A DNA stretch of 64,000 bases from Pelotomaculum terephthalicicum JT (GTDB lineage: Bacteria > Bacillota > Desulfotomaculia > Desulfotomaculales > Pelotomaculaceae). The stretch lies in contig NZ_JAKNBL010000009.1 in NCBI RefSeq assembly GCF_022410535.1, positions 1 to 64,000 of the forward strand, in the 5' to 3' direction. Both the position numbers and the translations under genes were made by a program. Under the pieces are notes generated by a model. That model saw only the letters and a list, made by a program, of their open reading frames with translations. It made no database searches and had not been told where the DNA came from. How positions within the stretch are numbered: position 1 is the first letter of the stretch; the number at the start of each line of letters is the position of its first letter. Shown here piece after piece: positions 51,656 through 60,707 of this stretch.

Positions 51656-51682
51656 TAAAGTATTCGCCGATGCTGCCGATTA
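51656..51682 (+). promoter_or_regulatory. Sigma-28 promoter of flagellin
   Basis: TAAAGTAT (51656-51663), 11-base spacer, GCCGATTA (51675-51682). Only two positions differ from the TAAAGTTT-N11-GCCGATAA consensus. Expected to be used by the SigD encoded at 18588. It lies about 65 bases before the GTG start. Confidence 0.9.
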
Positions 51683-51704
51683 AATATACAGGCAGCATTT
51701 TATT
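51670..51704 (+). terminator. Maf-gene terminator overlapping the flagellin promoter
   Basis: Stem ATGCTGCC / GGCAGCAT (51670-51677 and 51691-51698) with a 13-base loop, followed by TTTTATT. It can end transcription from the ptmF-maf operon. Its first arm and loop contain the sigma-28 -10 element, so terminator and promoter share the same DNA. Confidence 0.65.
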
Positions 51705-51747
51705 GCCGCAATATAATAAAAAATATTTGTAAAGGAGTGATAACAAG

Positions 51748-54120
51748 GTGATTATTTATCACAACATTCCAGCATTGAACGCGTGGCGCAACTTAAGCAT
51801 GAGTAATTCGTCCATGTCCAAATCGCTGGAAAAGCTCTCTTCCGGACTGCGTATTAACCGGGCAGCCGACGATGCCGCAGGTTTGGCCATTTCGGAAAAA
51901 ATGCGCGCCCAGATCAAGGGCCTCAACCAGGCGACGCGCAACGCCCAGGACGGCATCTCGTTAATCCAGACCGCTGAGGGCGCCCTGAACGAGACGCACT
52001 CGATCCTGCAGAGGATGCGCGAGCTGTCCGTCCAGGCCGCAAACGACACCCTCACCTCCACCGACCGGGGCGAGATCCAAAAAGAGATCGACCAACTGAC
52101 CTCGGAATTGGACCGGATCGCCAACACCACCGAGTTCAACACCAAGAAACTGCTGGACGGGACAGCCGCGGCCCTCACTTCCAGCGACAAGCTGTCCACC
52201 AAGATTTTTGTACGCGACGGACTGCGCACCATCGACCAGTTCGGCCAGAAGAAGACCAACAGCGGCAACTATGAATTAAAAATCGGTGTTAAAGAACTGG
52301 GGCAGACCGAGGTTCAAAAAACCGATATCTTTAAAGTCAAGCACACATACAATGGCATTGAAAACCTGAATCTGGCGTCATCGGCTAATTTAACAATGGT
52401 AGGCGCTTACAATTACGTTTCAGGCAGCTACACCTTAACAACGACTGTCGGAGGAACAGGTGCCACGACTGCGGAAGCCACTCTAACCCAGTCATTCAGG
52501 TCAGGCGGCGCAGGTACCATATTCGGTTCCGGTACAACTGCAGCTTCTGTAAATGCAACTGGTACTGTTTCGGCAAACGAAAGCGTACTAATTGAAATTA
52601 CTAATGTAACAGCTTCCGGCGCCGTTACCTACCGTATTTCCACCCACAAGTACGACCTGGATGGAACTTATACTTTTAACCAGACAACTCAAACAGTGAA
52701 CATTACATCATCTACTGAAACTGTAGCTCTTAATACAGGAACAAGTATTGGTACAACACTTACTTTTAATTTTACAGCTGGAACAACTAGTACGCTTCGG
52801 GTCGGCGACAAGGCTGTAATCAACGTGCTGGCACAAAACACAGCAGATTCAACCCACAACTATACATTCAGTTCAGCTACTACACAATTGGTCAGTCAAA
52901 GCTACATTAACGGTTATTTAGATAAGACCCAGCGCACTTTCAACCTGTACTCCCTGAATACGGCCGACGGCACCGCCTTCAACGGCACGTTCACTGTCGG
53001 TTTTGACTACGATTACGCTGAAACACAAAACACAACCACATTTGATGTTACACCTGCCTTCGGGCGCGCGGCCTCACTGGACACCAAACTGTACGACATA
53101 GACAAGTTCTGGGACGCCAGCGGCAACTTCATGTTGACCGACCCGCAAACACTCACCATGATCCAGGGCGACGGCAAAAAAGCCAGCATCACCCTGGACA
53201 GCAACGACACCATCTTCACCGTCCAGCAGAAACTGAACAACGCCATACGGGACGGCCTGGAGCAAGGTAAATATGTAGATGAAAGCCTGCAGCGGAATTT
53301 TGTCCAGTTTGTATACAATAAAGAAGACGCAGCTGAGTTTGCCAATAAGACAGGTTACTCTGTGGATGGCACCTTCGTAATCCAGAGCGCCATCGCCGGC
53401 AAGAGCGGCGAGATCCGTTTCTCGGCAGGCAATGACAACCTGATTAACGCGCTCAGCCTGGCCAGCATCCAGTCTTCCAAGGAAAACACGTTCAACGTCT
53501 GGTACAAGGACGCGCACAGCACCGACCCGTACGATATCAACCCGAACGCCACCATCGCGGGCAACCTGCTGGTGGGAGTGATCCACGAGAACGTGGACGT
53601 GATGTTTGATTCCAACGCCAGCATCAGGACAATAACAGCCACCAATTCAGCCACCGGCTTCTTCCAAATGGTTGCTGAAAGTGACACTACCAAGTATCAC
53701 ACAACAACAGTTCACCTGGCGGACAACACCATGGTCTTCCAGATCGGCGCCAACCCGAACCAGGATGTCAGCGCCTCTATCGGCAACATGAGCGCCAGCG
53801 CCCTGGGAGTGGACAATGTCCTGGTAACCGACCGCAACTCGGCCACCAACTCCGTCGCCAAGCTTGACTCGGCCATCAACAGGGTTTCCAGCGAGCGGGC
53901 CAAGATGGGCGCCCTGCAGAACCGCCTTGAGCACACCATCAATAACCTGGGTGTCGCGGCTGAAAACCTGCAGTCGGCAGAGTCCCGCATCCGCGACGTA
54001 GACATGGCTCAGGAAATGATGAACCTGACCAAGCTGCAGATCCTCACCCAGGCCGGCACGGCGATGCTGGCCCAGGCGAACGCGCTGCCGCAAAACGTCC
54101 TTTCGCTGCTTGGCGGCTAA
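51748..54120 (+). CDS. hag: Flagellin (large, with enlarged variable region)
   Basis: 790-residue flagellin; typical Firmicutes flagellins are 270-400. GTG start behind AAGGAG. Conserved D0/D1 N-terminus (about 1-165: [40 protein letters not shown]) and C-terminus (about 690-790: [20 protein letters not shown], ending QNVLSLLGG). The middle about 500 residues form a surface domain. Residues about 210-385 are Thr/Ser-rich and encoded by AT-richer DNA than the flanks, suggesting turnover. A sub-segment (about 278-427) resembles part of FlgL. Likely target for nonulosonate glycosylation by the upstream Maf. A strong terminator follows. Confidence 0.95.
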   Translation: MIIYHNIPALNAWRNLSMSNSSMSKSLEKLSSGLRINRAADDAAGLAISEKMRAQIKGLNQATRNAQDGISLIQTAEGALNETHSILQRMRELSVQAANDTLTSTDRGEIQKEIDQLTSELDRIANTTEFNTKKLLDGTAAALTSSDKLSTKIFVRDGLRTIDQFGQKKTNSGNYELKIGVKELGQTEVQKTDIFKVKHTYNGIENLNLASSANLTMVGAYNYVSGSYTLTTTVGGTGATTAEATLTQSFRSGGAGTIFGSGTTAASVNATGTVSANESVLIEITNVTASGAVTYRISTHKYDLDGTYTFNQTTQTVNITSSTETVALNTGTSIGTTLTFNFTAGTTSTLRVGDKAVINVLAQNTADSTHNYTFSSATTQLVSQSYINGYLDKTQRTFNLYSLNTADGTAFNGTFTVGFDYDYAETQNTTTFDVTPAFGRAASLDTKLYDIDKFWDASGNFMLTDPQTLTMIQGDGKKASITLDSNDTIFTVQQKLNNAIRDGLEQGKYVDESLQRNFVQFVYNKEDAAEFANKTGYSVDGTFVIQSAIAGKSGEIRFSAGNDNLINALSLASIQSSKENTFNVWYKDAHSTDPYDINPNATIAGNLLVGVIHENVDVMFDSNASIRTITATNSATGFFQMVAESDTTKYHTTTVHLADNTMVFQIGANPNQDVSASIGNMSASALGVDNVLVTDRNSATNSVAKLDSAINRVSSERAKMGALQNRLEHTINNLGVAAENLQSAESRIRDVDMAQEMMNLTKLQILTQAGTAMLAQANALPQNVLSLLGG

Positions 54121-54173
54121 TAATCAGTCGATTAGCTGAAACCATACTCTATGTTATCCAGCTTCCTTATCAA

Positions 54174-54203
54174 AAGGACGGCCGGCTTTGGCCGGTCGTC
54201 CTT
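54174..54203 (+). terminator. Flagellin terminator hairpin
   Basis: Stem AAGGACGGCCGG / CCGGTCGTCCTT with one G-T pair and loop CTTTGG, followed by AACATATTTTG. It should end most flagellin transcripts. The T tract is weak, so some readthrough into flaG is possible. Confidence 0.8.
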
Positions 54204-54308
54204 AACATATTTTGCTTAAACAATCAAAAAAGTACATAAAATGATATATACTATACATATTATCAGTTGTTTAACAAGTTTGACTTATCAAACTGGAGGT
54301 TAAAAAAA

Positions 54309-54712
54309 TGGAAATCATCCCAAGCAATATTGTACCGACAATACCCATTGTCAAAACGGACGATTCGGCCAATGCCGCCGGCAGCAACAAAACTCAGAAT
54401 ATTCGGGAAGCGGTCACGCCGGTAAAAGCTCAAGATATAAGCAAATACGTTACAGAGGAAAGCCAGCGCGAAGAAATCAGTGAAATCAATGAAAAAAACC
54501 TGGAAAAAGCCATAGAAAAGCTGAACATGATGACGGAGCTTTTCAACTTCAAGCTGCAGTTCCGTGTTCACGAAGAAACCGGACGTATATTTTGCAAGGT
54601 AGTCAACCCGGATACGGGCGAGGTAGTGAAAGAGATACCCACTGAAAAAATACTGGACATGCTCGGCAAGATGGAAGAAATGGCCGGCTTGATTATCGAC
54701 AAGTACGTTTAA
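54309..54712 (+). CDS. flaG: FlaG-family protein
   Basis: 134-residue FlaG. Acidic N-terminus, then the FlaG core: KLNMMTELFNFKLQFRVHEE, TGRIFCKVVNPDTGEVVKEI, and PTEKILDMLGKMEEMAG. FlaG limits filament length in other bacteria, role still debated. A hairpin AGTTTGA-CTTA-TCAAACT lies just before its GGAGG ribosome site. It precedes fliD, as in B. subtilis yvyC-fliD-fliS. A second FlaG-like gene is at 58097. Confidence 0.9.
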
Positions 54713-54735
54713 AAAATAGTGAGGTGAAGGAAAGT

Positions 54736-57174
54736 ATGGGCATCCAAATTGGAGGCATAGTATCCGGCTTTGACACGGAATCGCTGATAACAGCGTTGAC
54801 TGAGAACGATAAAAAACCGCTGGATTTAATGCAGGATAAAATGGACCGCCTGGAGGAAGTCCAGTTAGCCTGGCAGGATGTCAACATGCGGCTGACCAAC
54901 CTGCGCAGCACGGTTACCCAGCTTAAAATGAGCTCGACGTTCAACAGCAAGACGGCCACTTCAAGCGACGATAAAGTTTTGACCGCATCTGCAAGCACTT
55001 CGGCGGCCGCCGGCTCATACCAGATTAAGGTAAACAAGCTGGCCAGCTATCACCGTTACGTCTTCAGCAGCGCGGCGACAATAACCGGCGATTCCAGCGC
55101 GACGGCATCCACCGCGCTCGGCTTGACCGGCAGCTTTACGTTCAAGTCGGCGGACAGCACCAATACCGGTTCAATTACAATAACGGCGACCGACACGCTT
55201 AACTCCATTCTTGAAAAGATAAACAAGGCAAACGCCGGTGTCACGGCTTCCTTAATTGACGGTAAGCTTGTGATAAAAAGCGACACCATGGGTTCAAAAG
55301 GTCAAATTACCTTAACCGACACCGGCGGCGGCACGGCTTTCACCGACCTTGGCTTAACGGAGACGACAGCGGCGCAGGACGCTGAAATCGTGTATGAAGG
55401 AATGACCATAACAAGGAGCACCAACAGCATCAGCGACGTGATCAGCGGCGTTACCTTGAACCTTGTGGGCGAAAGCACCACAAACGTTTCGCTGACCATA
55501 GCCACCGACACAACAAAAGGATATGACGCAATAAAAGCTTTCGTCGAGCAATACAATTCGTTGATGGAATTTATTGACGAAAAAACCTCTGTCGCATCGC
55601 AGAGCGCTTTGAGCGAAAGGGATGAAGACGATCTTTCACCGTACGATTCCACTCGTGAACGAGGCGTGCTGCAGGGAGACTCGACGATCATCAACCTGGA
55701 GTCGCAAATTCGCATGATGGTCAGCAAGAGCGTGGCGGGCTTGAGTACCACCTTGAACGCGTTAAGCGCCATCGGTGTCACGACCAGCTACTATTCGGGA
55801 GAGGGGGAAAGACAGCAGGCCACCCTGGTCATAGACGAGTCAAAACTGCAGCAGGCCCTGGCTGAAGGCCCGGGTTCCGCCTCAGTAACCGCCCGCGACG
55901 GGATACCGGTGAAATACAACAGCTTCATCTCAAAGACAGCCGCCGCCATTACCGGGAACACTTCGGCTACCGCCTCCACCGATTTGAACCTGACCGGCAG
56001 TTTCACAGTCAAATCGGCGGACAGCGTGGCTACCGCTTCGATAACAGTGTCGGCCACCGACAGCCTGACCGACATCATGAACAATATCAACGCGGCAGGC
56101 GCGGGAGTAACCGCGTCAATTGTGGACAACAAGCTGCTGATAACAAGCAACTCAATGGGTACGCCGGGTCAAGTGGTTTTGACCGACACTGGCGGCGGCA
56201 CGGCTTTTGCAGACCTGGGGCTGACGGAGCAGACAACAGTATCCAGCGCGGACAATGCCATCCAGTCCGGCCAGTCAGGCAGGCTGATTATTGAAATCGA
56301 CGGCAAAGACTACAGTATACAGTTCAGCGGGCCGAAAACCAGCCAGGAGGTGGTTGACGGCATCAACGCCGTGATCGGTTCCGTGGCCAAGGCGTCGCTC
56401 AATTCCAGCAACCGTCTGGTGATTACAGACCGCTCCACCGGCGTGAATTCAGTAATCAGAATTAAACAGATCCTGGAGGACCACTCCGGCGACCTGGCCA
56501 AGCTGGGCTTCGTGCAGGGCGATTCAGGCCGCGGCAAGGATGTCGCAGCTTTTTTCACCGCTCAGGTCGCAGAGACGCAGGGTTCAATAACTTCATTTGC
56601 CGCTCTGGCGGATACGCCGGTAACCACCAGCGGCACACTGGGCTTGAAAATAGACGGCGCCGACTACTCGATAGCTTTCACCGGCGCGTATAACCGCAGC
56701 GACGTGGTCAGCAAGATCAACAACACTATTGGCGAGGTTGCGCAAGCTTATCTCGACTCCAATAACTGTCTTGTGATACGCTCCCTAAAAACAGGCACGA
56801 GTTCGAGCGTCCAGGTAACCAGGGTTGACGCCGGGCTGGCCGGACTGAACCTGGCGGTGGGACAATACGGGGCAGGGGCCAACGGCATTACCGGTCTGGC
56901 GATTACTCTGGATAACTTTTACGCATCTTATGTTTCATCCGGTGGCATTCTCTCAAAAAAAGACCAACTGCTAAGCAACCAGATTGATGACATAGCAGAT
57001 CAGATGAATGCCCTGACCGACCGCATTGTGGCAAAAGAAGAGCGGCTATGGAAGCAGTTTTCCGATATGGAAACCAGACTTCAAGAACTGCAGTATCAGA
57101 GCCAGACTATCAGCGCTTACCTCGGAGCACTCACAGGAAGTAGCAGCAGTAGTAGCTCCAGCAGCTCCAGCTAG
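54736..57174 (+). CDS. fliD: Flagellar cap protein FliD with internal duplications
   Basis: 812 residues from ATG 54736; usual FliD is 450-550. It caps the filament and folds flagellin. FliD_N (about 1-110: GIVSGFDTESLITALTEN) and FliD_C (about 690-795, with KEERLWKQFSDMETRLQELQ) are intact. The middle carries two copies of a flagellin-IN-type segment (DNA about 55075-55370 and 55945-56238) and two copies of an IDG-x-DY-x-I-x-F module (about 56275-56520 and 56630-56870). It ends in a tail of about 11-12 serines (TGSSSS...), a possible glycosylation or disordered region. Followed by fliS. Confidence 0.93.
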   Translation: MGIQIGGIVSGFDTESLITALTENDKKPLDLMQDKMDRLEEVQLAWQDVNMRLTNLRSTVTQLKMSSTFNSKTATSSDDKVLTASASTSAAAGSYQIKVNKLASYHRYVFSSAATITGDSSATASTALGLTGSFTFKSADSTNTGSITITATDTLNSILEKINKANAGVTASLIDGKLVIKSDTMGSKGQITLTDTGGGTAFTDLGLTETTAAQDAEIVYEGMTITRSTNSISDVISGVTLNLVGESTTNVSLTIATDTTKGYDAIKAFVEQYNSLMEFIDEKTSVASQSALSERDEDDLSPYDSTRERGVLQGDSTIINLESQIRMMVSKSVAGLSTTLNALSAIGVTTSYYSGEGERQQATLVIDESKLQQALAEGPGSASVTARDGIPVKYNSFISKTAAAITGNTSATASTDLNLTGSFTVKSADSVATASITVSATDSLTDIMNNINAAGAGVTASIVDNKLLITSNSMGTPGQVVLTDTGGGTAFADLGLTEQTTVSSADNAIQSGQSGRLIIEIDGKDYSIQFSGPKTSQEVVDGINAVIGSVAKASLNSSNRLVITDRSTGVNSVIRIKQILEDHSGDLAKLGFVQGDSGRGKDVAAFFTAQVAETQGSITSFAALADTPVTTSGTLGLKIDGADYSIAFTGAYNRSDVVSKINNTIGEVAQAYLDSNNCLVIRSLKTGTSSSVQVTRVDAGLAGLNLAVGQYGAGANGITGLAITLDNFYASYVSSGGILSKKDQLLSNQIDDIADQMNALTDRIVAKEERLWKQFSDMETRLQELQYQSQTISAYLGALTGSSSSSSSSSSS
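55075..56238 (+). repeat. Internal duplication in fliD (about 98-residue unit, two copies)
   Basis: Copies at about 55075-55370 and 55945-56238 share ITG-SATAST-L-LTGSFT-KSADS, INKANAGVTAS against INAAGAGVTAS, and DTGGGTAF-DLGLTE. Nucleotide similarity in the last part is high (GACAC-GGCGGCGGCACGGC), so the duplication may be recent. Confidence 0.85.
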
Positions 57175-57237
57175 AACGATATTGATTCAAATCACGGTGA
57201 AAGGACCACCTGGACAGAACAGACGGAGGGACATATA

Positions 57238-57648
57238 ATGAATTCAGATAATCCTTACAACAAGTACCGCAAGAACGCCGTTATCACGGCCAACCAGCCG
57301 CAGCTGGCGGAGATGCTTTACAACGGGGTTGTGAAGTTCATCCGGCAGGCTATCAGCCACGTTGAGGATGACAACAAACAGGAAGCGCACAACGCTATTA
57401 TACGCGCGCAGGAAATATTTGAATACCTGGCCGAAACCCTGAACGAGAAAGCAGACGTCGCGTTTAACCTGGCCCACCTTTACGACTACTCCTACCGCCG
57501 TCTTGTGGACGCCAATGTGGCTAAAGATACCGAAATATTGAAAGAGGTGCTCGGACTGGCTGAGAACCTGCGCGACACCTGGCATGAAGCCAGGCAAATA
57601 GTGGCCGGAGAGGCCGAACACGCGGATAACGCGGATAAGCTTGTTTGA
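57238..57648 (+). CDS. fliS: Flagellin chaperone FliS
   Basis: 136-residue helical export chaperone for flagellin. Conserved N-terminal YRKNAVITANQPQLAEMLYN, then VKFIRQAISHVEDDNKQEAH and LAETLNEKADVAFNLAHLYD. ATG behind GGAGGG. Directly follows fliD by 63 bases and precedes a FliT-like gene. Confidence 0.95.
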   Translation: MNSDNPYNKYRKNAVITANQPQLAEMLYNGVVKFIRQAISHVEDDNKQEAHNAIIRAQEIFEYLAETLNEKADVAFNLAHLYDYSYRRLVDANVAKDTEILKEVLGLAENLRDTWHEARQIVAGEAEHADNADKLV

Positions 57649-57654
57649 GGAAGT

Positions 57655-58083
57655 TTGAGGAAAGGTGTGAGCGGACAATTGCCTGCCGACATAAGAAAAG
57701 CGATTGATGAAAAGCTGGCCTTGCTGGTGCAGATCGCCTCAATAGCGGAGGAACAAGCAGCGTTGGCGGGCAGTCTTGCCGAACCGGAAAAAGCAGCCGA
57801 CTTTGACCGGTTGCTGGACAAACGCCAGCGTTGTATGAATCAGGTTGATGTTATAGATAAAAATATATCTACGCAAGGTTATGACAATGAATTAGTTTCC
57901 AAAATGAAAACAATCCTGGAACATATCCAGGATCTTGACCGGGAAACATATGAAGCAATTTCCAAAGAAGCAAATGTTTTAAAAAACCAGATAGCCGACT
58001 TGGCACGCCGCAAAAAAGGCTTGTTTACATACAACACCAATATAATGGCCCGCAAGAGCATGATTGTGGACAAATCAAGGTAA
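57655..58083 (+). CDS. FliT/FlgN-like helical chaperone candidate
   Basis: About 138-142 residues; the start is TTG 57655 (GAGG four bases before) or GTG 57667 (AGGAAAGG). Entirely helical, with KLALLVQIASIAEEQAALAG, an acidic middle and a basic C-terminus (LARRKKGLFTYNTNIMARKS). Looks like the FliT/FlgN chaperone class but similarity is weak; called mainly by position after fliS. Ends inside a convergent hairpin shared with the FlaG-like gene. Confidence 0.65.
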   Translation: MRKGVSGQLPADIRKAIDEKLALLVQIASIAEEQAALAGSLAEPEKAADFDRLLDKRQRCMNQVDVIDKNISTQGYDNELVSKMKTILEHIQDLDRETYEAISKEANVLKNQIADLARRKKGLFTYNTNIMARKSMIVDKSR

Positions 58084-58103
58084 GGCAATAATTGCCTTAC
58101 CTT
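58077..58103. terminator. Bidirectional hairpin between convergent flagellar operons
   Basis: Perfect 12-bp stem AAGGTAAGGCAA / TTGCCTTACCTT with loop TAA. It spans the stop codons of both the fliT-like gene (plus) and the flaG-like gene (minus). Neither side has a strong T tract. Confidence 0.6.
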
Positions 58104-58453
58104 TGACTATCCAGCATCACACCGGAAAAACCGCCTGTTCGTTCATAATCCGCCAAGAATTTATCCGGAGACAGCTTGCGCTTTATCTCGCCGCTTTTCT
58201 TGTCAACCACCGCGACGTAAATCTCTTCGCCGTCTTCCACTAACAAGAATTCATAAGTCAGATTATACATTTTGGAGGAGTCTTTCAGCTTTTCCAGCGC
58301 CCTGATTAATTCCTTGCGGTTAACGGCCGCCCCAGCCAGCCCCATTTCCATGTTCATAGTCTGATTGACTTTGGCCTGTGACTCGGCGGGGTTGCGCTGC
58401 GGCATTGCGTCATAGACTATCAGCGATTGAAGGCCGCCCGCGCCAATCTTCAT
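58097..58453 (-). CDS. FlaG-like protein at the end of the flgM operon
   Basis: 118 residues from ATG 58453 (GGGAAG upstream; GTG 58462 possible). Core resembles FlaG: ELIRALEKLKDSSKMYNLTY, EFLLVEDGEEIYVAVVDKKS, GEIKRKLSPDKFLADYER. It is shorter and more divergent than the flaG at 54309. Last gene of the flgM-flgN-flgK-flgL operon, where csrA or fliW often sit in other Firmicutes. Possibly a junction-specific FlaG. Family assignment moderate. Confidence 0.65.
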   Translation of the reverse strand: MKIGAGGLQSLIVYDAMPQRNPAESQAKVNQTMNMEMGLAGAAVNRKELIRALEKLKDSSKMYNLTYEFLLVEDGEEIYVAVVDKKSGEIKRKLSPDKFLADYERTGGFSGVMLDSQR

Positions 58454-58489
58454 TGCTACCACTTCCCATTTAGAAGCTTACTACATTAT

Positions 58490-60685
58490 TCAACTCAAGT
58501 AATCAAGCAAACTGGTCTGCATGATCGCGGCGCCGGCCGCCAGCGAGGCCTCGTATGTCAGTTTCTTCTCGTTTAGTTCCACCGTCGCCTTGGCAATATC
58601 GGTGCTGTAGTAGCCGTCCATCATATCGTTAATATTTACCTCAAGGTTGCTGTATTGTTCGTCAACCGATTCCAGGTGGTTGGTTCTGGCGCCGATTCTT
58701 ACCTGCTCCTGCACCAGCCAGCCGCTTTTTTCATCAAGAAAATCCAGGCACTGACTGATTTTTTCCGTCTGGTCGTTTTCGAGCTTCTTTCTTAGATAAA
58801 CCAGGCAGTCAAAGATGTTCCCCGCGGTAAAAGTCGCGGCATCTGTTGAATCGGTTATGGACCCGTTAAATGTAAGGTCAATATTACCGTCATAGAACTC
58901 CCCGTTACCCTCGTCCAAGGTGAAAAATTTCAGACTGGCGCCTGCGTCGGCCGCGCTATCATTAAAAACCCACTTTCTGTCCTTCCCGTCATAGTTGACC
59001 CCAACACAGTCATCACCGGCGACCGCCTGCGCAGCCACGGAAATAACCGCTTTATCGCCCGCCTCGGCAAACCTGGTGAGGTTTATGTTCAAATCAATAT
59101 CGTGCGTGCCGGAACCGTCACCGATAATGAGATGTGTCGGTGAATCCGGATTGCCGTCCTTGGGATCGGTATCGGTAAAAACCTGGCTTACACAGCCGTC
59201 GTAGCGGTTGCCGTCCTTATCATAGGTATGATAGGTAAACTTCACGGTTATATCGGTAACACCCACACCGCCGCTCTGATTCAAATTCAGCTCCAGCGCA
59301 GTTGCCACGGCGGGATCAATCTGGGTGACCTCTATAGTCGAATCTTGCCCCGTGGTGTTTGAGCGAAGCACCAGATGATCGCTGTCGTCGAGGTAAGCTT
59401 CTCCCGCCGTCCCCAACACGCTGTTGATCTGGCTGACGACATCGGCGTTGCTGGCGACGCCGGAAAAAGTCACCAGATAGTCAACGCCGTCAATTTTTAA
59501 TCCTAGATTGCTGCCGTCAGGTATAGGGTTCGTCGTTACGTCAATGGGGTTGGCAGAAACGATCTCCGCGTTGTCATGTGTGTAGTTGACATTGGTCACT
59601 TCCATCAAGATGGAACTGTTAAAAGCATTAGAGGCGTCCACCACCCCGACATTGCTGACAATGGTATTCTCAGCCTGAGAGTAATAATCGGTAACCGTTG
59701 CTGTGGAATCGCCGGGGCTGACCCCGTCTACCGTGCTCACCTTGTACTCGCCGAACTGCAGGCCGTTAAACCCCGCCAGCAGCTTTAATCCTGCCAGGTC
59801 CTCATCAATCGACTTGACCTTGATATAGGTCCCCGGATTTGTACCGCTTGAGCTCAATACCAAATTATTATCAGCGTCCAAGGCCGCGCTGCCGTTAACT
59901 CCAAGCACACTGTTTATTGCAGTTAGCATCGCGGCGCCGGTGGACTCGCCGGTAAAAGTGACCTGATAATCGTTGCCGTCGATATTCAGCACCAGCTTGC
60001 CGTTAAGGGGCCCCCCGACCAAGTTGTCAAAAGCGTCTGTGACAGCGCCGAAAGACTTGACCATGTACTCATCACTGGTGATATCGACAGTGTCAACCGT
60101 TGAGCCGGCTCCTTTGGCCACATCAACCAGCTTGTCGAAAAAAAACCTTTTGCCGTTGATGTTTACCTCGTACCTGCCGTCCGGCGCAATTTCACGCAGC
60201 ACAGAGCTGTCGTCGCCGCTGAAGGTGAAGTCATCGCCGGACCGGTGGAAAGGTGTCTCAGTGTTTTTCAAACCGGCAAAAATATATTTGCCGCCCAGAG
60301 AAGTATTCGCCACCTCAACCATCTCGTCCGTCATGGCATCAACCAGCTTGGCGAGGTCAATCCTGTCATCCTGAGTCAAGGTACCGCCATTCGCGCCATA
60401 AACTGTATTCGTACGCACCGTCTCTATGATATCTGTGGCATTACCCAAGCCCATGTCGGTCTGCGTGAGCCACCCCAGCCCGTCGGTGATGTTGCGCTGG
60501 TACTGCTTGTTCAAGTTCAGGTTGCTTTGCAGGGCCATGGTCTGGCTGTAACCGGCCGGATCGTCGCTCGGCCGGTTAATCTTGGTGCCCAGTGAAATCT
60601 GTTCCTGGGTTTTGGATATCCCGCTCAGATTTTTCTGAAACGCATATTGCATGCTGTTTGTAATCATCCGCTGGGTGACGCGCAT
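58490..60685 (-). CDS. flgL: Hook-filament junction protein FlgL with large inserts
   Basis: 731 residues, about twice the usual length. The flagellin-like ends are clear: N-terminus RVTQRMITNSMQYAFQKNLS with TKINRPSDDPAGYSQTMALQ, and C-terminus VNINDMMDGYYSTDIAKATV with LNEKKLTYEASLAAGA. The middle has two copies of a module with IDG-x-DY-x-V-x-F (about 59765-60010 and 59265-59520 DNA) also found twice in FliD, and a segment (about 58850-59625) that resembles part of flagellin. ATG behind AGAGGTGAT. Follows flgK by 22 bases. Confidence 0.93.
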   Translation of the reverse strand: MRVTQRMITNSMQYAFQKNLSGISKTQEQISLGTKINRPSDDPAGYSQTMALQSNLNLNKQYQRNITDGLGWLTQTDMGLGNATDIIETVRTNTVYGANGGTLTQDDRIDLAKLVDAMTDEMVEVANTSLGGKYIFAGLKNTETPFHRSGDDFTFSGDDSSVLREIAPDGRYEVNINGKRFFFDKLVDVAKGAGSTVDTVDITSDEYMVKSFGAVTDAFDNLVGGPLNGKLVLNIDGNDYQVTFTGESTGAAMLTAINSVLGVNGSAALDADNNLVLSSSGTNPGTYIKVKSIDEDLAGLKLLAGFNGLQFGEYKVSTVDGVSPGDSTATVTDYYSQAENTIVSNVGVVDASNAFNSSILMEVTNVNYTHDNAEIVSANPIDVTTNPIPDGSNLGLKIDGVDYLVTFSGVASNADVVSQINSVLGTAGEAYLDDSDHLVLRSNTTGQDSTIEVTQIDPAVATALELNLNQSGGVGVTDITVKFTYHTYDKDGNRYDGCVSQVFTDTDPKDGNPDSPTHLIIGDGSGTHDIDLNINLTRFAEAGDKAVISVAAQAVAGDDCVGVNYDGKDRKWVFNDSAADAGASLKFFTLDEGNGEFYDGNIDLTFNGSITDSTDAATFTAGNIFDCLVYLRKKLENDQTEKISQCLDFLDEKSGWLVQEQVRIGARTNHLESVDEQYSNLEVNINDMMDGYYSTDIAKATVELNEKKLTYEASLAAGAAIMQTSLLDYLS

Positions 60686-60707
60686 TTTTGATCACCTCTC
60701 ACAAAAC

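Noticed and set aside
51661-51672. First GCCGAT (51666-51671) as the sigma-28 -10 element
   Set aside because: It is only two bases from the -35. The second GCCGAT at 51675 has the exact 11-base spacing.
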